A stretch of DNA of 64,000 bases from Rhynochetos jubatus (GCA_027574665.1 CM050655.1:14999170-15063169); one strand, 5' to 3'; counted from the first letter of the stretch, positions 10,904 through 25,400 are shown. Numbers and translations: made by a program. Notes: a model not told the origin generated them from the sequence alone.

Positions 10904-13900
10904 GTGAGTGGGGCCGGGGGGCGCGGGGCCCGGCGGCGCTCGGGAAGGTGCGGAGGAGGAGGAGGACGGCGGCGACTGCCCCCGCCCATCCCTGCGGGGC
11001 AGGGGAGCGGCTGGGAGCGCGGGCCCCTTGAGGCTCTCCTCCCGAAGGTGGGAAGGGAGCAGGGCGGCGGGAGTATCCCGTGTGTGTGCTCGGGATCTCG
11101 GTCCTTGTTGTGTGCTCCCGACCGGTTTCCTTTCCCTTCTGGCCGGGGTGCTGGTCCCGGTCCCGGAGAGGTGCCGTACGGTGCCCTTACGAGAAGCCAC
11201 CCAGCCTGGTTCTTCATGCTGCTCCCACTCTCTGAAGACGGTGCCGGCTGGGGGGCAGGGAAAACCGTATCCGAAGGGATTCACACACACACCCCGCCCC
11301 AGGCTCCTCGGGGCCGCCGGTGGGGTTCAACAGTCGCTGCTTGGTCGGGCGAAACAAAGTTCCCCCCGCGGCCGGTCTGCTGGAACAGGCTGGCAGGACC
11401 CCAGCACATGTGCGCTTGGATAAATCCTGTAACTGTGTTTCTCCGGACAAACATAGGTTGGTTTGGGGCTGTGTTACTGTAACTCTTTAGGGTGGTTAAA
11501 CAGGGAAACAGTTGATTTAACTGCAAATCCAGATGACCTGAGTTTGCGCGTAAACCTTTTCCTTAACTAAGTTGAGCTCTGACCTACAGGTCTTCCCCCG
11601 TTCTCTCTCCTCCGAAACAAGCCACAGTCTACTTTTATGTGGACAATACCAGGCTTTAAAGATATTAAAAAGGATTTGGTGATAATACACAAAGCCTTGC
11701 AAGTGCAGCTGTGTTTCTAGATGAGAAATGCTTCAGTTGAAGTAAACGGTAATTCTGTGTTACAGGCGAAGAATATGCAGTTGTCCGAGTGATGTGTAGG
11801 TATTCTCTCCTTGTGGGTGTCCAAGCTGACTGATTGAGAAATGGGGTGTGTGTCTCTTTTGTTTTTGTTTACAGATTTGGGAATTGCAGGGTGACTACCT
11901 GTTTACGTAAGGATCTGCATTGGGAGGGCTCTTACTCCTGGCTTTTATAAACTATGTCATTTCTTTAAGAAAATAAAACACTTAAAGACCTGCTTCTGTC
12001 TCAGAAATAGCACTTGCATGTGCACTTGCACTGTGTACCCTGCCCTTGTCTGAAATAGGCTGTTGATGCTAAGAGTTTGGTAAACACAGTAAACGCGTGA
12101 GCATCTTACGTTTTGTATCAGTGTGTTCGAGTGCATGGCCCTTTCGGATGGATTTATGGCAGGACCGCACAGGATGGCGAAAAATGGAGTGAGCAGTAGA
12201 CCTCAACACTTCTGACATTATGTGCTCTGACATCAATGGGAGATGAGGGCAGTCTGCCTTTCTGAACAGGACCCATGATGCTGTAGTATGATTAGATTAA
12301 TGCTCAGTCTTGTCGAGAAGATGCGTTAATGGTACTGGGCTGCTAACGTTCCCCAGCCTTAAAAACAAAGGTGTAAATCATGAATGGCAGGAATAAGTGA
12401 AGTAGATGTTGGATGTAGTAATGGTCTCTATTTTTAAAATACAAGTTGGAACTGCAAAATGTCTCGCAACACTGAGCTCTCAAGGGAAAAGTAGTTGGAT
12501 TGGCAAAATGAACTATATCCTCCTTGACTGACCGCGTTCCTCAGGCTAATCTGAGTTCAGTCAACATCTGTGTGGGGAAGGATGTTCCTCTGATGTGATG
12601 GGTTTTAAAATTTTAGTGCTTGCTTTATCACTAGTAACTAAGAGCTAACTTTGAGAGTTATGAATTTGTTTCCTGTGCGATATACATGTTTACAAATTAG
12701 TATGCAGGAGATAGGTAGCAGTGAGTTTATTCTTAAACTGTCATGCATATAATAGGGAGGTGAAGGACCTGAGCCTTCACACAGTATTGTGCATATTCCA
12801 ACTTCACTGCCCTGACGTGATCTCATGGTAACTAGTCACAAGGCTGCTTGTGTGCCCACTGAAGGTCTCTGAAATCCCTGGTCCCTGTGCGAGTTTGTCC
12901 TGCATGTGTAATGCAGAGAGTTAATATTTGAGGGTAACTGCGGTGGAAAAGTTCTTGTTTGAACTTGCCTTTAGATGTAGTTGGGTTTTAGGCTAATATC
13001 TCTCTGTAGGATGTCTGTCTGACCACCCCTTTTTTTTCGCCAGGGACATGGAAGGTGGATGAGTCAAGGTGCTTTTTGTTCTTTGGGTGTAGTAGCAAGC
13101 TAAACCCATTAGCAAGGAGGACTGGTGGATTCCCTATTTAAAATACTTTAGTGAAACAGTCCTCAGCGTATATTATGTAAAATGCCTCTTCCTAAGGGCA
13201 AAACATAGAAATCTTAAACATCCCTTTAATTGAACCTGTCCAGCTGAATTAATTTTGAAAACTACCATTAGTATATGAAGAAAGGACAGTTTACAGGGGT
13301 ACATGTAATTTTAGTTTTGTTTGGGAGAGGAGGCTAATATAAAGTACCTCCCCTTGCTGGAGGGAGGTTGTTGTACATGTTCCAATGCTAGTTGGAGATA
13401 AAGATTATTTACAACCAATAACTTCTTGTAGTAGGGTTTGCTAATTTATTTTTTCAGTGTGCTGCTGTTGTGAGGGAAATGGGAAGGTAATTAGCAACTT
13501 AATTTTGTTCAGAGTTGCAGAATTCATCATGCAGTCTGCTCACTACACTAGCCTGAATGATCCTCCTTCCATTTTAATGTACGTGACGTGTACCATTACC
13601 TGGGGTTTTACTTTGTGTTTTCTTCCTTCTCATTTTAAATGTTGCCTCTTACTGGACTTTAAAGCTGATACGTCAACTTGGGAGGAAGCTCAGGCTGTTG
13701 CTTACACCACCAGTTCTTGTGGCTGCCTGGACAATGTAGAGCTGACACTTTTATAAGTATCTACACAACAGGGAGGGAAGAAAATGGCGTGTCTGACTGC
13801 TATAGGGGAAGAACTGGGGTCCTAGTAACTGCAGAAAGACTTCAGTATCGATAACACTCTGTGTTACCAAGAACTTTGTTTTCTTTGTAGAATTTCACCC

Positions 13901-15435
13901 AGTTCAGTCCCTATTTAAATGTATGTCTTCTCTAGTAGATTCGAATTGCTCGTTTTAAACCTAAAACTGTAGTCGTTTGCGGATGACAGTTTCTCCAATA
14001 ACGTGTATATTTTTAAGCTTTTTTTTAATTTGAGAGCAGTGTGCCTGTGTTAGTAAACAGTGTGCAACATCTAACAGGAAACTACCTTCTGGCAAAGCAG
14101 CAGCTAAACAAAGTGCAATGTGCTCTGTTTCACTTAGTCATGTTCGGTGACTTCAGTTCTTCCTTGACTGAGACCTTTGATTACTACATTGCGCTTGTGT
14201 GTAAAGGTTTCTGTGAGAATGGGCTCTGTCCATGTGAAAGGCATTGTTTGGCTGATTTAAAATCTCCCAGTACTTTGCACAGGGACTAATTGTTTAAGTA
14301 GCGTACCAAGTGCTTGTATTTCTTTATTTTGGGGTGATCTGATCAATTATTATTAAGTCCTTGATTACCTCCATCATGCATGTGAGAAATCCTGTATCCT
14401 GACCGTATAATGTATCCCTTTTAATGCGGAAATAAGTGACTTTTAGCATTCAGTTCTCTCTTAGACATCTCGCTGAACAGATTATATTTCTGTTCTGATT
14501 ATATAACGTGAATTTTGTGATATAAAATGTGTCCAAGGCAAGAGTACAGTGAAAGATACTTCCTTGTGGCAAGTACTGTTAAAAATGTGTTTTCTTTTAA
14601 ATGTCATTACAGAGCTAGGGCAGAAATCTAACGAAACTATGTAGCCTTCACACTGTTTCAGATAATGAAGAGCTTAGTGTCCACATTTTTGTGATATTTA
14701 AAAAAATGGGGAAAAGGCAGGTTTGGTTGTCAAGCCAGGGACTGGGTTTGGAGATGAACTTGTGGGGCTATGATGGTGCTCCTAGCGCTTCACCCTCAAG
14801 GTGAGTAGGCTGTTGAACTCAAGAAAACAACTTCACTGCTGGTTTCACAGCTGTTCAACTGCTGGGTTCACAGTTTCCTCTTACCTTAGCCATTGGTCTC
14901 CTGCTTTTCTGGACCCACGCAGCCGCAATCAGTGACTTCGTGTCTGTAAGCTTAACCATAACATGATGCCTTTTGTTACTGTAGGGATTTAGCACCGTTT
15001 TGATTTTTAAAAGCAGAGCGTATTAGGCTTCAGAGGTGTTTTATTTAACAGTTTCAAGACTGGAATTGAAGTTTTAAAATGTCAAAATTTAGAATTCAAA
15101 ATTCATTGTATTTTTAAAAGGGTCTTTAAAGGGACAGGAAGGAAAGAAGGAAGATGGTTATAGATTGACTTTGAAAGGTTTCCTTCTATGATTTCATAAG
15201 AATTATTTTTCTAACTGTGTTTGGTCGGAGATCAAGTGTTAATTTCCAGTCCAAAAAGTAAATGTGGGCATTTACAGGAGTAGGAAAAAGTTAGAATTCA
15301 AACTTTTATAGCTTTTTAGAAGGATTATATCAACTTCCTCCCTCTGCCTTATAAAAGAAGGAGCAAGTTGTTTCAGACAGTATCGAACTTGAAGTCACGG
15401 AGTTTACTTTTAAATATTGCAGTCTTTCAGCATAT

Positions 15436-15890
15436 TTAAAAACAAAAACAAAAGGCAAGCTCTGTATATGTGAGTTTAGGAGATGGAGAGCTGGGACCCA
15501 CTTCTCCTGCTAGCAGCATGGAAGAGACCCACAAGCAACACAGTGGTTGCAGGGTTGACCCTGAGGAGCTGGGAGTGTGACTGCTCAGGGCCCTCTGCAT
15601 TGTGGAGGACAGGGAAGAGGGGGCACAAAGCTGTGATGGGTGCCCACAAAATGTTGGCTGGTGACTGGAGCTTGTCAGCAGGAGGGAGAACGTGGGGTAG
15701 TGAGGAGCCGAGAGACTGTATGGAGGAAGGGCGATGTGAAGGCGGGATGTGGTGTCCTCTAGGAGCAAGTGAGAAGGGGCGGCTGAGGGGTGAGATAGGG
15801 CAAGATGACAGTGGAAGTGCTCGGAGATGAGAAATGATGCTGGAAGTGTTCATTCCCTGGGAGAGAGGCGAGAATGAGGAGGAATTGTAA
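15436..15890 (+). other. G-skewed, GC-richer patch in intron 1
   Basis: For about 450 bases the + strand is strongly enriched in G over C and in purines (many GGAG, GAGG and GGGA words), and overall GC is clearly above the surrounding intron. Because TAA/TAG/TGA complements are rare here, open frames of 110-125 codons appear on both strands (15436-15768 and 15476-15853 minus; 15483-15830 plus). Their translations are low-complexity Ser/Pro/Leu or Gly/Trp-rich and match nothing I know. It may be a decayed repeat, a strand-asymmetric regulatory patch, or an exon of a non-coding RNA. I do not call a gene. Confidence 0.4.
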
Positions 15891-16917
15891 AAGCGTAATT
15901 TACTGACTCAAGGACTGAACTGACAATTTTGCAATTAAGTACAATTTACACTCCCTTCCGTCTCTGAAAATTGAAGAGTGAGAGAAGTAGCGCAGTATGT
16001 CTGGGTTTTTCCAGACCTGTTATTAGTTCCCAGGGTAGCTTTGCAAGCCTTGTTACAGGATTGCTTAAACTGTGCAGATGAAAAAGCAGGCAGCATGCAG
16101 AAGTCACATTAGGAGAAGTACAGGTCTTTGGCAGTGCTGAGCAGTAATTAAACTGGATAAAATACTAGTGCTGGTTTTGCAGTACCGGTGTCATCAGATG
16201 ATCTCAGATTTGTAGCATCTCTTGAAATTGTCAGGCTAAAAAACCAGAAAAGCAGGAAGTTGCTGGCAAGTGTCTGGAGGGGTATTCCCAACGAGATGTC
16301 TGTAATAGTAACTGAATGGAAGCAGGCTCTCAATCCCAAAGAAGGAAATGCGTGGTTTAGGAGCTCGCAGATCCCGAGGGTGGTGATGGTTCTCAATTAC
16401 ATTTTTGCTGTTCTCAGGGAGGGGGTGGAAAGAAAGCTGCACACGGTGAACTCCTGGGGAGATAGCTGTATGCACTGATAACACCAAAATAATTATGATG
16501 CGTTTTATGCCAAGGTAAACTATCCAGTTGCTTTGGACACACACAGGACTTGGCATCTTAGAAAAATCACAGAAAAGAGGGGGGACTGATACCTTTCTTA
16601 AGGGTTCTTTTAGCTTGGTACTTCTATCAGTATCCTGAAATAGAACCATAAATTTCCTTTCAGACACGATCAAAAAGCCAAGCAGCTTTGTGTAACTTGT
16701 TCTTTTTTTTTTTTGTTAAAGCTAAAGATTGCCTGTCTCAGAGTTTCAGATTATAGCTTGTTTTAACTAACGTTCTCAGTCCTCTTGTCGCTTTCATCAG
16801 CATTGGCTGCTGAGTTTTTTGGACCTCTGGTCTAGATAGTGGAGACCACAGCCACCACATGGGTAGTGACTTTGGGCTTTCCTGTTCTCTTAACAGCCTG
16901 CAATTTGAGCTAAGTAA

Positions 16918-16932
16918 TTTTTTTTTTTTTTT
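16918..16932. repeat. T15 homopolymer
   Basis: Fifteen consecutive Ts lie in intron 1. There is no adjacent retroposon body on the minus strand for which this could be the complement of a poly(A) tail, so it is a simple repeat. Confidence 0.85.
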
Positions 16933-19900
16933 GTATTTTTCTTTGCTGCTTGCTTTTACCCTTTTCTGGGGGGTTTTATTGTTTGTTTCTTTCAATTTGC
17001 TACCTAGCTTCCCTTGCTCCTGTTAACTACCTTTCTCCCTTTAGTCATAATTGTTATTTCAATGATTATTTTATAGTATTACTGATATCTTCAAGGGTTT
17101 TGAATATGGAATTGTAAGTCTTGATAAATTCCTTCTATTTTTCACTTTTTTTTTTCTGACAATTTCTTATGCAGTAGAATCTCAAGGACAGCGGTTTCAT
17201 CTTTCAGAGCTGTTCAGTCCCCAGCATGTTTTGGGTGTTACAGTGTGAGGGAATTAGTTCCTGGTTTGTTTTTAATATATAAACAATCGTAAAATGCTGT
17301 ACATATAATAAAGCTAAAACATTTCCTTATGTGAAGTGTTGATAGTATTCATTGAGGTGGAAAAACTTGTTAGTCCATGCAACATCCTACAAAAAGAACT
17401 GTAGTAATGAAGTTGAGGCATCTTGGCTTTTGTGACTTCCCAAATTATGTTGAGTAGTCAGTGCTGAAACATTATTTGTGACCTTCAAGATGCAAGTCAT
17501 TGGCTGTGTTTGTGTGAACGGTGATAATTTAGAATTGAATCATTCTGATGTAGGAGCTGGAAACATTGCACTGACTGAGCTTTGGCTGGAGGCTTACCAA
17601 GGCTTTTCTAATAAAAGCATAAAAGAAGGGTGCTGTCCCCTGAAGAGATGAGCATTGTGAGCATATCTTGAATGTTGGAGCCTGGCTCTTCCAGAAAAGC
17701 AGTAATTTGGAGTTCTCAGTGTTACTCTGAGAACGCATATTCAACGTTCTTGTCATTGCAAGACGGAATGGCCCATAATACTGTCGCTTAGACACCAGTT
17801 CAAAATACCTACTGTACAATGTTTGCTGTACAGTTGGCATATTTGTATGCTTGCCATAGGTTGTGGTGCATTGGCAGGTGTGTTGAATGTAACAGGTGGT
17901 AATAGCACCATCCCTTGCTGTTGTAGCTAATAAATGAGATTAAATTTGGGAGCTGCTGTTGTAAGTTATTGTGCAAGAGGGATCTGATCTTCACAGGGCA
18001 TCCTTTGCAGGCTTGAGAAGCTGGTGATAGCAGATGGGTACCTAGAACTGATGTATCTTGAAGAAGCTGATGGAAGCCCTTGATGGCTTTGGGTGAACAC
18101 TTAAGTGTATTTTTGTTGACCATGTATGATTACTGTGCAATACATAATAACTTAGTACAGCTGGAAGGCAGTTCTTGGCGAACTGATGTCAGAGGAAGGT
18201 AAGAGCAGGCTATTCTATATATATATAACACTAGCCGCCTTCCTCACAACTTCTGAAGCCTCTAATTTCACAATTCCTGGGTTGAGTGGCTCAGCCCTTT
18301 GCTTGTTCACAACATTAATTAGTTTGTTCTGGAGAGCTGTTGTTTGTATTTTAGAAAAATCTGATTTTTTTTTTTCTTTGGAGTTGGCTGATAAAGAAAT
18401 TGAATTTTAAATAGGCCATATGGCCCTGATTCAGAAGCTTTCCAGGCATGCAACTGGCTGGTAGCTGCTGAAAGCAAATGAAGATGTAAAACCACTAAGT
18501 GTATCAGCTGGAGAGTCAGGGAAATTGGGTAAGGAGGGGCAGTCTAAGGGTTGTTTTTTGGCAGACTTCTTACACGGTTGGCTATTTCTTGTGTATTGGG
18601 ATGATGAACCAAGAAACTCTCCTCCTCCCCACCTCCAAAGCCAATGTTCTTGCAACTTACTTCTAAGTTAGCTTTCCTAAAAATCCAGTTGGGAGCATTC
18701 ACACTCATATTTACTAATTCCTTGTGACAACTTTCTTGCCTCTTGTGCCCCCTCTCCTTGGCTTTTTATTCTACCTGCACATAGTTGCTGATTCATGATC
18801 ATGTTCATTATTCATGCACTTACCTTCCAGCATGTGAGTAATCCCTGTTTATATGCATCAGGTTAGGCATGTGCAAGTGTTGGCAGGATCCAGGCCTTAC
18901 AGCTCTTTGGATTAGATGACGTCTTCAGTAAAGTACCGCTTGTACGCTTGGGCCTCAGAAAGGGAGGCTGATGGCTGTTGGCTTCTCAATAGTGCTCAAA
19001 ATGCAGTTTGTGTGGGAAAACATAGCTGTAGTGTAGAAAGAGCTATTTCCTTGAGGATTGATATAAAATGTAGTTGGAATGCACCACTCATTTGGTGCAG
19101 GTGAGCTATGTGCTGCTGATGCTAGTGCACCAAACCCCTTGCTTTTCAAGTATATTCTTTCTCACTGAGAAAGACAAGCCCAATGTGTGTGTGTATGTAC
19201 AGTTTTCTTTAAAAGCATCAGAACATTTGGATTGTGGAATAAAAGCATAGTAAACATCCTTATCAAAATACAGCTGCTAAATCGCTATGTAGATGGTTAT
19301 GTGTTACTTTGATAAGTATGAAACTGTTTATCTCCTTTATGGTTTCTATTTCTTACTTGTATTTGTTTTTCTTGTGGATAGCTTTCTCCTATTGCATGGT
19401 TTTCTGGAAAAGTAACTCTAGGAAGAGATAGTTTTGAGACTGAGGTAACCATGTGATCTTGCTCTTTTGGAGCTCTTAGGTAACTTTAGGTTGTCTACCT
19501 CATGATCTTTTTGCAGCAAGAGAGATGAGTGAGTTGCTGGGAGCTCTTCAACTAGAAGTTGACAGAATGAGAGATGTAGCTCTAGTGTGTTTCTTTACAG
19601 AAAACTTCCTCTTATGCAGCTTTAAAATTTTCTTAAACATGTCATACATGATCTTGTGAATGCTTGCAATGACTTTCAAGAAGGTCTAATTTGCTTTTAG
19701 ATCATGATGATGTTCCGTTTTTCAGGTGATGTGACAGGGAGTGTGTGTTTGATGGTGGTGAATTCAGGTTATCTAAAGGCTTTCTTTGAGGCTGTGTGCA
19801 TCATCACAATGAAAACATTCAGGTATTAAATTCATTCTTAATCTTTGCAGTAATCATGAATGTCTAGTTTGTGTTCCCCCCTGAATGCTTTTATGACAAA

Positions 19901-22280
19901 GAGTGGTGTTATTTGAGAGCTCTCTTAACCTTTAATTGAAGATAAGGTGTGCTGTATTTTTAACAGATTTGCTCCTTCGTTTGACTTAAGTAGGTATGCT
20001 TATAAATAACATTAAAAGCTTAAGTCCTAAAAAGCCCAAACCAAACAAACCAACCCTAACAAGCCTTAAACAACAGTAGGCTTTCCCTTGTAATTGATTA
20101 TCTGGCTTCTTGTTGTCAGCTGCTCCATGATGTAGTTATGGAGTTGGACAAGACTCTGAGCTATGTAAATACAACCTGAATTTTAGAAATAATGAAATCA
20201 TAAAATGCACTTAAACCCCCTCAAAATCACAAAAGAGGTGTTCTCAAGAGGGAATTTGCTTTCAGTTATGTTGTTTTCACCTTAAAGTGTTGATATATTT
20301 TTTTTTTCTCTTAACAGAAAGGAGTATGACAATAAAATTTTCTTCAACCCCTTTTCTGCTCTCTGTGGCAATGGTCCTTGGGATGCTCAGGCTGCCTGTT
20401 TGATTCTTTGCTGTGTTTTTGTTTCCTCTAGATATGCTGCAACAGCTTTCATTTGCTGCTCTGCCAGTGCTTAGGCAGCCTTTGCTTTTTCTGCTGGAGA
20501 AATTTAAGTTTCGAAGGGTTCTGGTTGCTGTTAGGGCACATCAGGAAAGGATGCTTTCTGTAAGGTGCATTGACTGCTACTTTAGGTTGCCTGATAAGTC
20601 AGTTAAAAAAAATCCTCTCCATTGGGTAACACAAGGCTGACTTAGGTATAGACTGCAGATATGAGCCTTGGGATATTTAGTAGGTTATTTTTTCTAAATC
20701 ACTGGCCTTGAAATTGTGTAGGCCAGCACTTTAAGGTACGCTACACTAGCTCATAATTCAAATATATCCATCTGTTACTGTGGTTGCTGAACCTTTGTTG
20801 TTTTTCTGGCATTTTTGCAGTAGTCAGGAGTATTTTATGGGCTGCGTTGCTGCAAGTGGCAGTGTAGTGTTTTGACTGTTCCTTGATAATGCCGAGAAGC
20901 AGTTTCAGATACTGATGTCAGGTCTGTCCTGTGTTTTCACAGCTTGGTAGGGTATCAAAACTATTAGTATTCATATGAAAATCAGTAAATATATGAAGAA
21001 AATCTTTGGCAAGGCTGGTCGCAATCCTCCTCTTTACAGTGTTCTTTGGGTGAAACCTCTCTGTAATGTGTGCTGGTCAGGAAGAAAACACAATGTGTAA
21101 ATACAGAGCTGTTTTTCTGTCTCTGGCTGAGGTAATCTTCAGTGATGTGCTGTGCATATGACTTGCATAAAATTTTATTTGCTGGAGTATCCCATTATAT
21201 TGTTTAGAATGTCAATTCACAATTTAATTTTAGAGCCAGCTGTAGCAGATTTATTAAGTGCAGCAAATAGTCAGGTTGTTAGTATGGTTTTGTATTGAAC
21301 TTGTACTCTTTGGGGCCCCTGCTTTCCTCAGTTCTAGTGATAACCAGAAGGTAAAGGCAAACTGGTGCAACTGGAAGGATTGCAGCATGGCTATTGCTGG
21401 CTACAGTGATGAGCAGTTTACTGCGTGTACTGAGCTATACAGTGCGCTCCCGTGTAAGGAATTTCAGGGTGCTACACTGTGTTGCTCGGCATCTCTGCAA
21501 AGTTATGTTCTTTTTTTCTTCTGCAAGTCTGCATTGCAACAATACAGTATCGAGTTTATTGATTTTGCTCTGAATCTGTTTGGTTTTCTCACGGGCACAT
21601 GAGCCAGATTGTATCGGAGGGTTGTAGTGGCTGATGTAGGGAATCCACATAAAATGTTCTGTGAATTCATCTCATAAAATGCATTTATATGTGTACATTT
21701 GTGCGTGGAATTTTTGATACATGCTGCATTTGCAATGAGAAACACTATCTTGAGGAAAAAAATCTTTGAAGTAGGTGAGACTTTTGAAGACCACTTGTCT
21801 CTTATCAAAATAATTTGCTTTATTCCTACAATGTATTTAAGAGAACATAAAAGAAAAAAAAACTCACCACAAAAATAAGGTTTTGCTGAAGTATGATTGC
21901 ATACGTTATCGTTATTGTGTAAGACACAAACTCACAGTAATCGCTGAAACCATTGTATAGCACGTGGTGGTGAAATAATAGCTTGTGAAAGATAATAAAT
22001 GTACTGTGGTTAGAGCTTTACAATTTTGGGGCATAACTTCCTGGTCTTAGGACAGTGAGAGAAGGTGAATTTGGATCATGTGGGCTTTAGGACTTCTGAC
22101 CTTGGCCTTTGATTTAATTCTAACTAGTATCGGACACTGGGTAGTTACTGCATTGTATATGGAATTCTTGGTATTAAAAATGCTTTATTTTCTAGATCTA
22201 TTTCAGAAAATCACTAAAAGTATGCCTAATTTTCTTAATGACTTCAACAGAACTTTGTGACATTAGGAGGGGGAGTCTCA

Positions 22281-22464
22281 CGGATTAGGCTGGTTAATCG
22301 GGTCTCGATTTTCTGCTGTCCTCGTACGTTTTTCGGTTCGCGTGCTGTGTATTGTCAAGATAGGCTTCTCGGCTTTCCTGACTGAGCACTCACTATCCTT
22401 TCATGATGGTGCTTTTAGGGGACCTGTTACGTATATGCGCTATTCACACGCACAAACTTGTACG
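22281..22464. promoter_or_regulatory. CpG-dense patch inside AT-rich intron 1
   Basis: Thirteen CpG dinucleotides fall within 184 bases, eight of them in the first 62 (22281-22342). The surrounding kilobases have very few. The patch is not especially GC-rich overall, so the CpGs stand out against normal vertebrate CpG loss. This could mark a stretch kept unmethylated in the germ line, such as an enhancer or minor promoter, or a recently inserted sequence that has not yet decayed. No repeat family or coding exon is recognisable in it. Confidence 0.35.
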
Positions 22465-25400
22465 TCTTAAAAGGCAATGAAATGGAATATACTGTTTAAA
22501 GTGATTTCTTTAATCTTGCTTAATGCTACAGAATTTTAATCTAAATATATTTTTTGTGTTGTACTGCCCACCCCTCTCAGCAGTGTGATCTTAAATAGAG
22601 CTTAGAATCATGGGAAGATATATAACACTATAAACCTAAGAACATAGGAGCCAATTCTGTGATCACCACTTTTGCTTTGTAGAAGGTAAACATCTAAGAA
22701 GGTGCTTAATAGGACAAGTAACTCTACATTCCCTTAAGAGATCTTGTTATGTTAAGGACAGCTTTTTCAGTGACACTCAAAGAAGCTAGATCAGTTATGC
22801 TTTTTTCATAAATAAATAAATTCTGATTTGAAGAAATTACCTGAAACAGTTGTTCAATGTTTGTGTTACGATCTTATTCTGGCTAATAGAGTTGTTCTGG
22901 GCACTTGTAAATAAAGGTAATAAGTAGGTGTGGTGTGTTGGGAAGGTGTAACGAATCAACCTTGTCTGGTTGTAGGATTGCAGCGTACACCAGTGGCTAG
23001 GCATTTCCTGAAGGAATTTTTTAAAGATCTTGAGGAAGTGAGATTGTTCTTCAGTTGTTCTGTTACGCCAGGCAAAAGTGATTTAGGGAGGTTAGTCCTT
23101 CTCCTCCAACCGTTTTTTGTCGTTTGTTGGTGTTCTAATAAGTGCATCTTAAATATGCATACCGCAGCCTCCTGAACATAAAATTTAGGTTTGTCAAGCT
23201 TGCTTATTCATATCACAGGTCTTACCCAACTTGAAGGTATATTTTTCTTTTTAAAACTTCAAAGCAAATGTTTTGTGGGGTTTTTATATTAATTTTATAT
23301 TTGCCTGGAGGAAGTTATGTAACTTTTTCTACACAGGAATTACTCAGACTAGTTTTAGTTATGCATGGATTAATTATGATGAGAATAATGAAATATATAT
23401 AGTTTTGCCTAGAACTTTCCTTGCATCATGAATAGAGTCCTTGAAAGTTTCGTTCTGTTGTCTCTATCAGATAGAGTGTGTATCTACATTTTTGGCTGGA
23501 AGTGGCAGCACAGGGAAAAGCTGTTATTCTAAGTCTTCTGGACAGCTCTGTGTTCATTAAGAGCTTCATTAAGACTGAACCTGCTAATGCTTAAGCTCAG
23601 AATGCTCATTTCAGGCTAGTATAAAAAACAATTTCAGCTTCAAATAATATTCCTAAAAAATAGCCTTTTAGAGAGAAGTTTTCTTCACCAATCCCCTTCT
23701 GTGTAGTTTCATTTCATCCATTCTGGGGGTGTCTACGCTGAACAGCCAGTGTTACTGCTGTCAATTGCTCTGCCTTAGTTTCCTAGTGTAAAAATTAGAA
23801 ATAAACATCACGGAGGTAAGCGTGAGAACGCTGTTAATGGAATGACCACCTCTGAAGGAGCTGGGGACTGGCACCATGGAAAAGAAGGGAAACAGTGTAT
23901 ATTCAGAACAGGATGTGAATGGTGTATTGCTGAGAAAGTATGAGGCAACTCATTGCAAGGACTCCGTGATGAAAATCAGGTGGAGTTCTGTAAGGAGTGA
24001 AAACATAGAGCATGGGCAGTTACATGTGCTTGCCTAAACCCCGAGCTTGTTAGCAGACCTAGGTGACCTTTCATAGGCTTGGGTTGTGGGTACGGTTTAA
24101 CACTGTTTTCAACCTGCCTTGGGACTCGGGCACCCTGAGAGCTCTGGATCAGCAGAGAGCGTGCCAGCCAGCCAGGGCCTGGCGTCTCTGCTTGGCAGCA
24201 CCAAGGTGATGACATTTGTGGAGATTCACGGTTGAGAGGTGGAGTGGGTGGCTGAGAGAAGCGGGAGCTAACTTCTTATGCTTTCTCTACCATGGCAATT
24301 GTGAGCCCTCCCGGTTTCCTCTGACACACAGTCAATTAAGTTAGCTGAGATTATCCTCACTACTAGCTAGAGTTTGCAGGAAGAATTCCCTGCCATGTAT
24401 AAGAAATGTTTAAAAAAGCTTGTTTGGTTTTTTTACCAGTGATGATATAACTGTTGACTAGTAAAATAGATTTGATATTGGCATGTCAGTTACAACACAC
24501 AAATTGAAGGTCAGGATGTTTGAGCTGGAGTCCAGGGCCTGGGAATCGCCAGCTATGCAGCAAACCATCATTGAAAATGTGTATGAATACTCTTAACTCC
24601 AATGTGTTCTTAAATTTGTCAGTTCATGACCCTGAAGTCTAGAATTTGCATCTGAATGTTTAACCAGATTTGACTTCCGTTCCATAGGTCTATTTTGTGA
24701 TTGCTTTGTCTACTACTGTGTAAAACTCAGGAAAAAAAAACCCTTTGTGGTGCATGGAAGATGTTGATTTCCTCAGCTTGGGTTGGATAACTGTATTAAA
24801 ATGGTTAGTGCAAATTTACTGATAATCTTTGCTGCTACTTGCAGATGTGCAGGTGGTTCACGTGTGATGATGGAATGTGAATTGACTACGTTATACAAAG
24901 CCATTTTTTTGCTGTGCTCAAATGCTACTTGCAGATCTGCAATGGAAAGGTATTAACAATTAAAATGTACAGTCTTAATGCTGTTCTCAGACATTAAGCA
25001 GAAAGCATGTTGATGGGTTTGCAGTTAGTGGAAAATGTCAAACCGGATGCCGTGTACTTTGCTGTTGGGTAGTCCTCTTCAATGCTGGTGCTCTAAGAAA
25101 GTGGGAAGTTGTAGAAACATAGTTGAGTTATAGTTGCTGTATTGTGTTTAGACATGGGATTGCAAAGTTGGTCCTCTGAATCTGAATGTAAACATGTCAG
25201 TTGGCTTTCATGTGAAAAGTTGGTTCTTGGGTGACGCAAGGTATTTTTGTCTGTTGTCTCAAAAAGGGCAAAAACTGCAGATTTCAACCAATGAATGGAT
25301 TATAGCAACAGTAACAAGTGGAAGACTTTTGAAGAGGGTTTCTGTCATTCAGAGGGAAGTAAGGTGAATGTGAATGCCATGTCAGAGCAGATCATGCATT

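Larger units (their letters stand above)
9650..11200 (+). promoter_or_regulatory. DLG5: CpG island promoter of DLG5
   Basis: Base composition changes abruptly from AT-rich flank to very GC- and CpG-rich sequence at about 9650, and fades back after about 11200. The island spans the probable transcription start, the leader, coding exon 1 and the start of intron 1. I see no TATA box. GC boxes of the Sp1 type occur at 9867-9873 and 9972-9979. A CCAAT box at 10033-10037 overlaps an AANATGGCNGC match (10035-10045), the YY1 core that often lies just downstream of vertebrate start sites. This is the usual layout of a broadly expressed, dispersed-start promoter. The exact start site cannot be read from sequence; a start somewhere around 10.0 kb is my inference. 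Confidence 0.85.
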
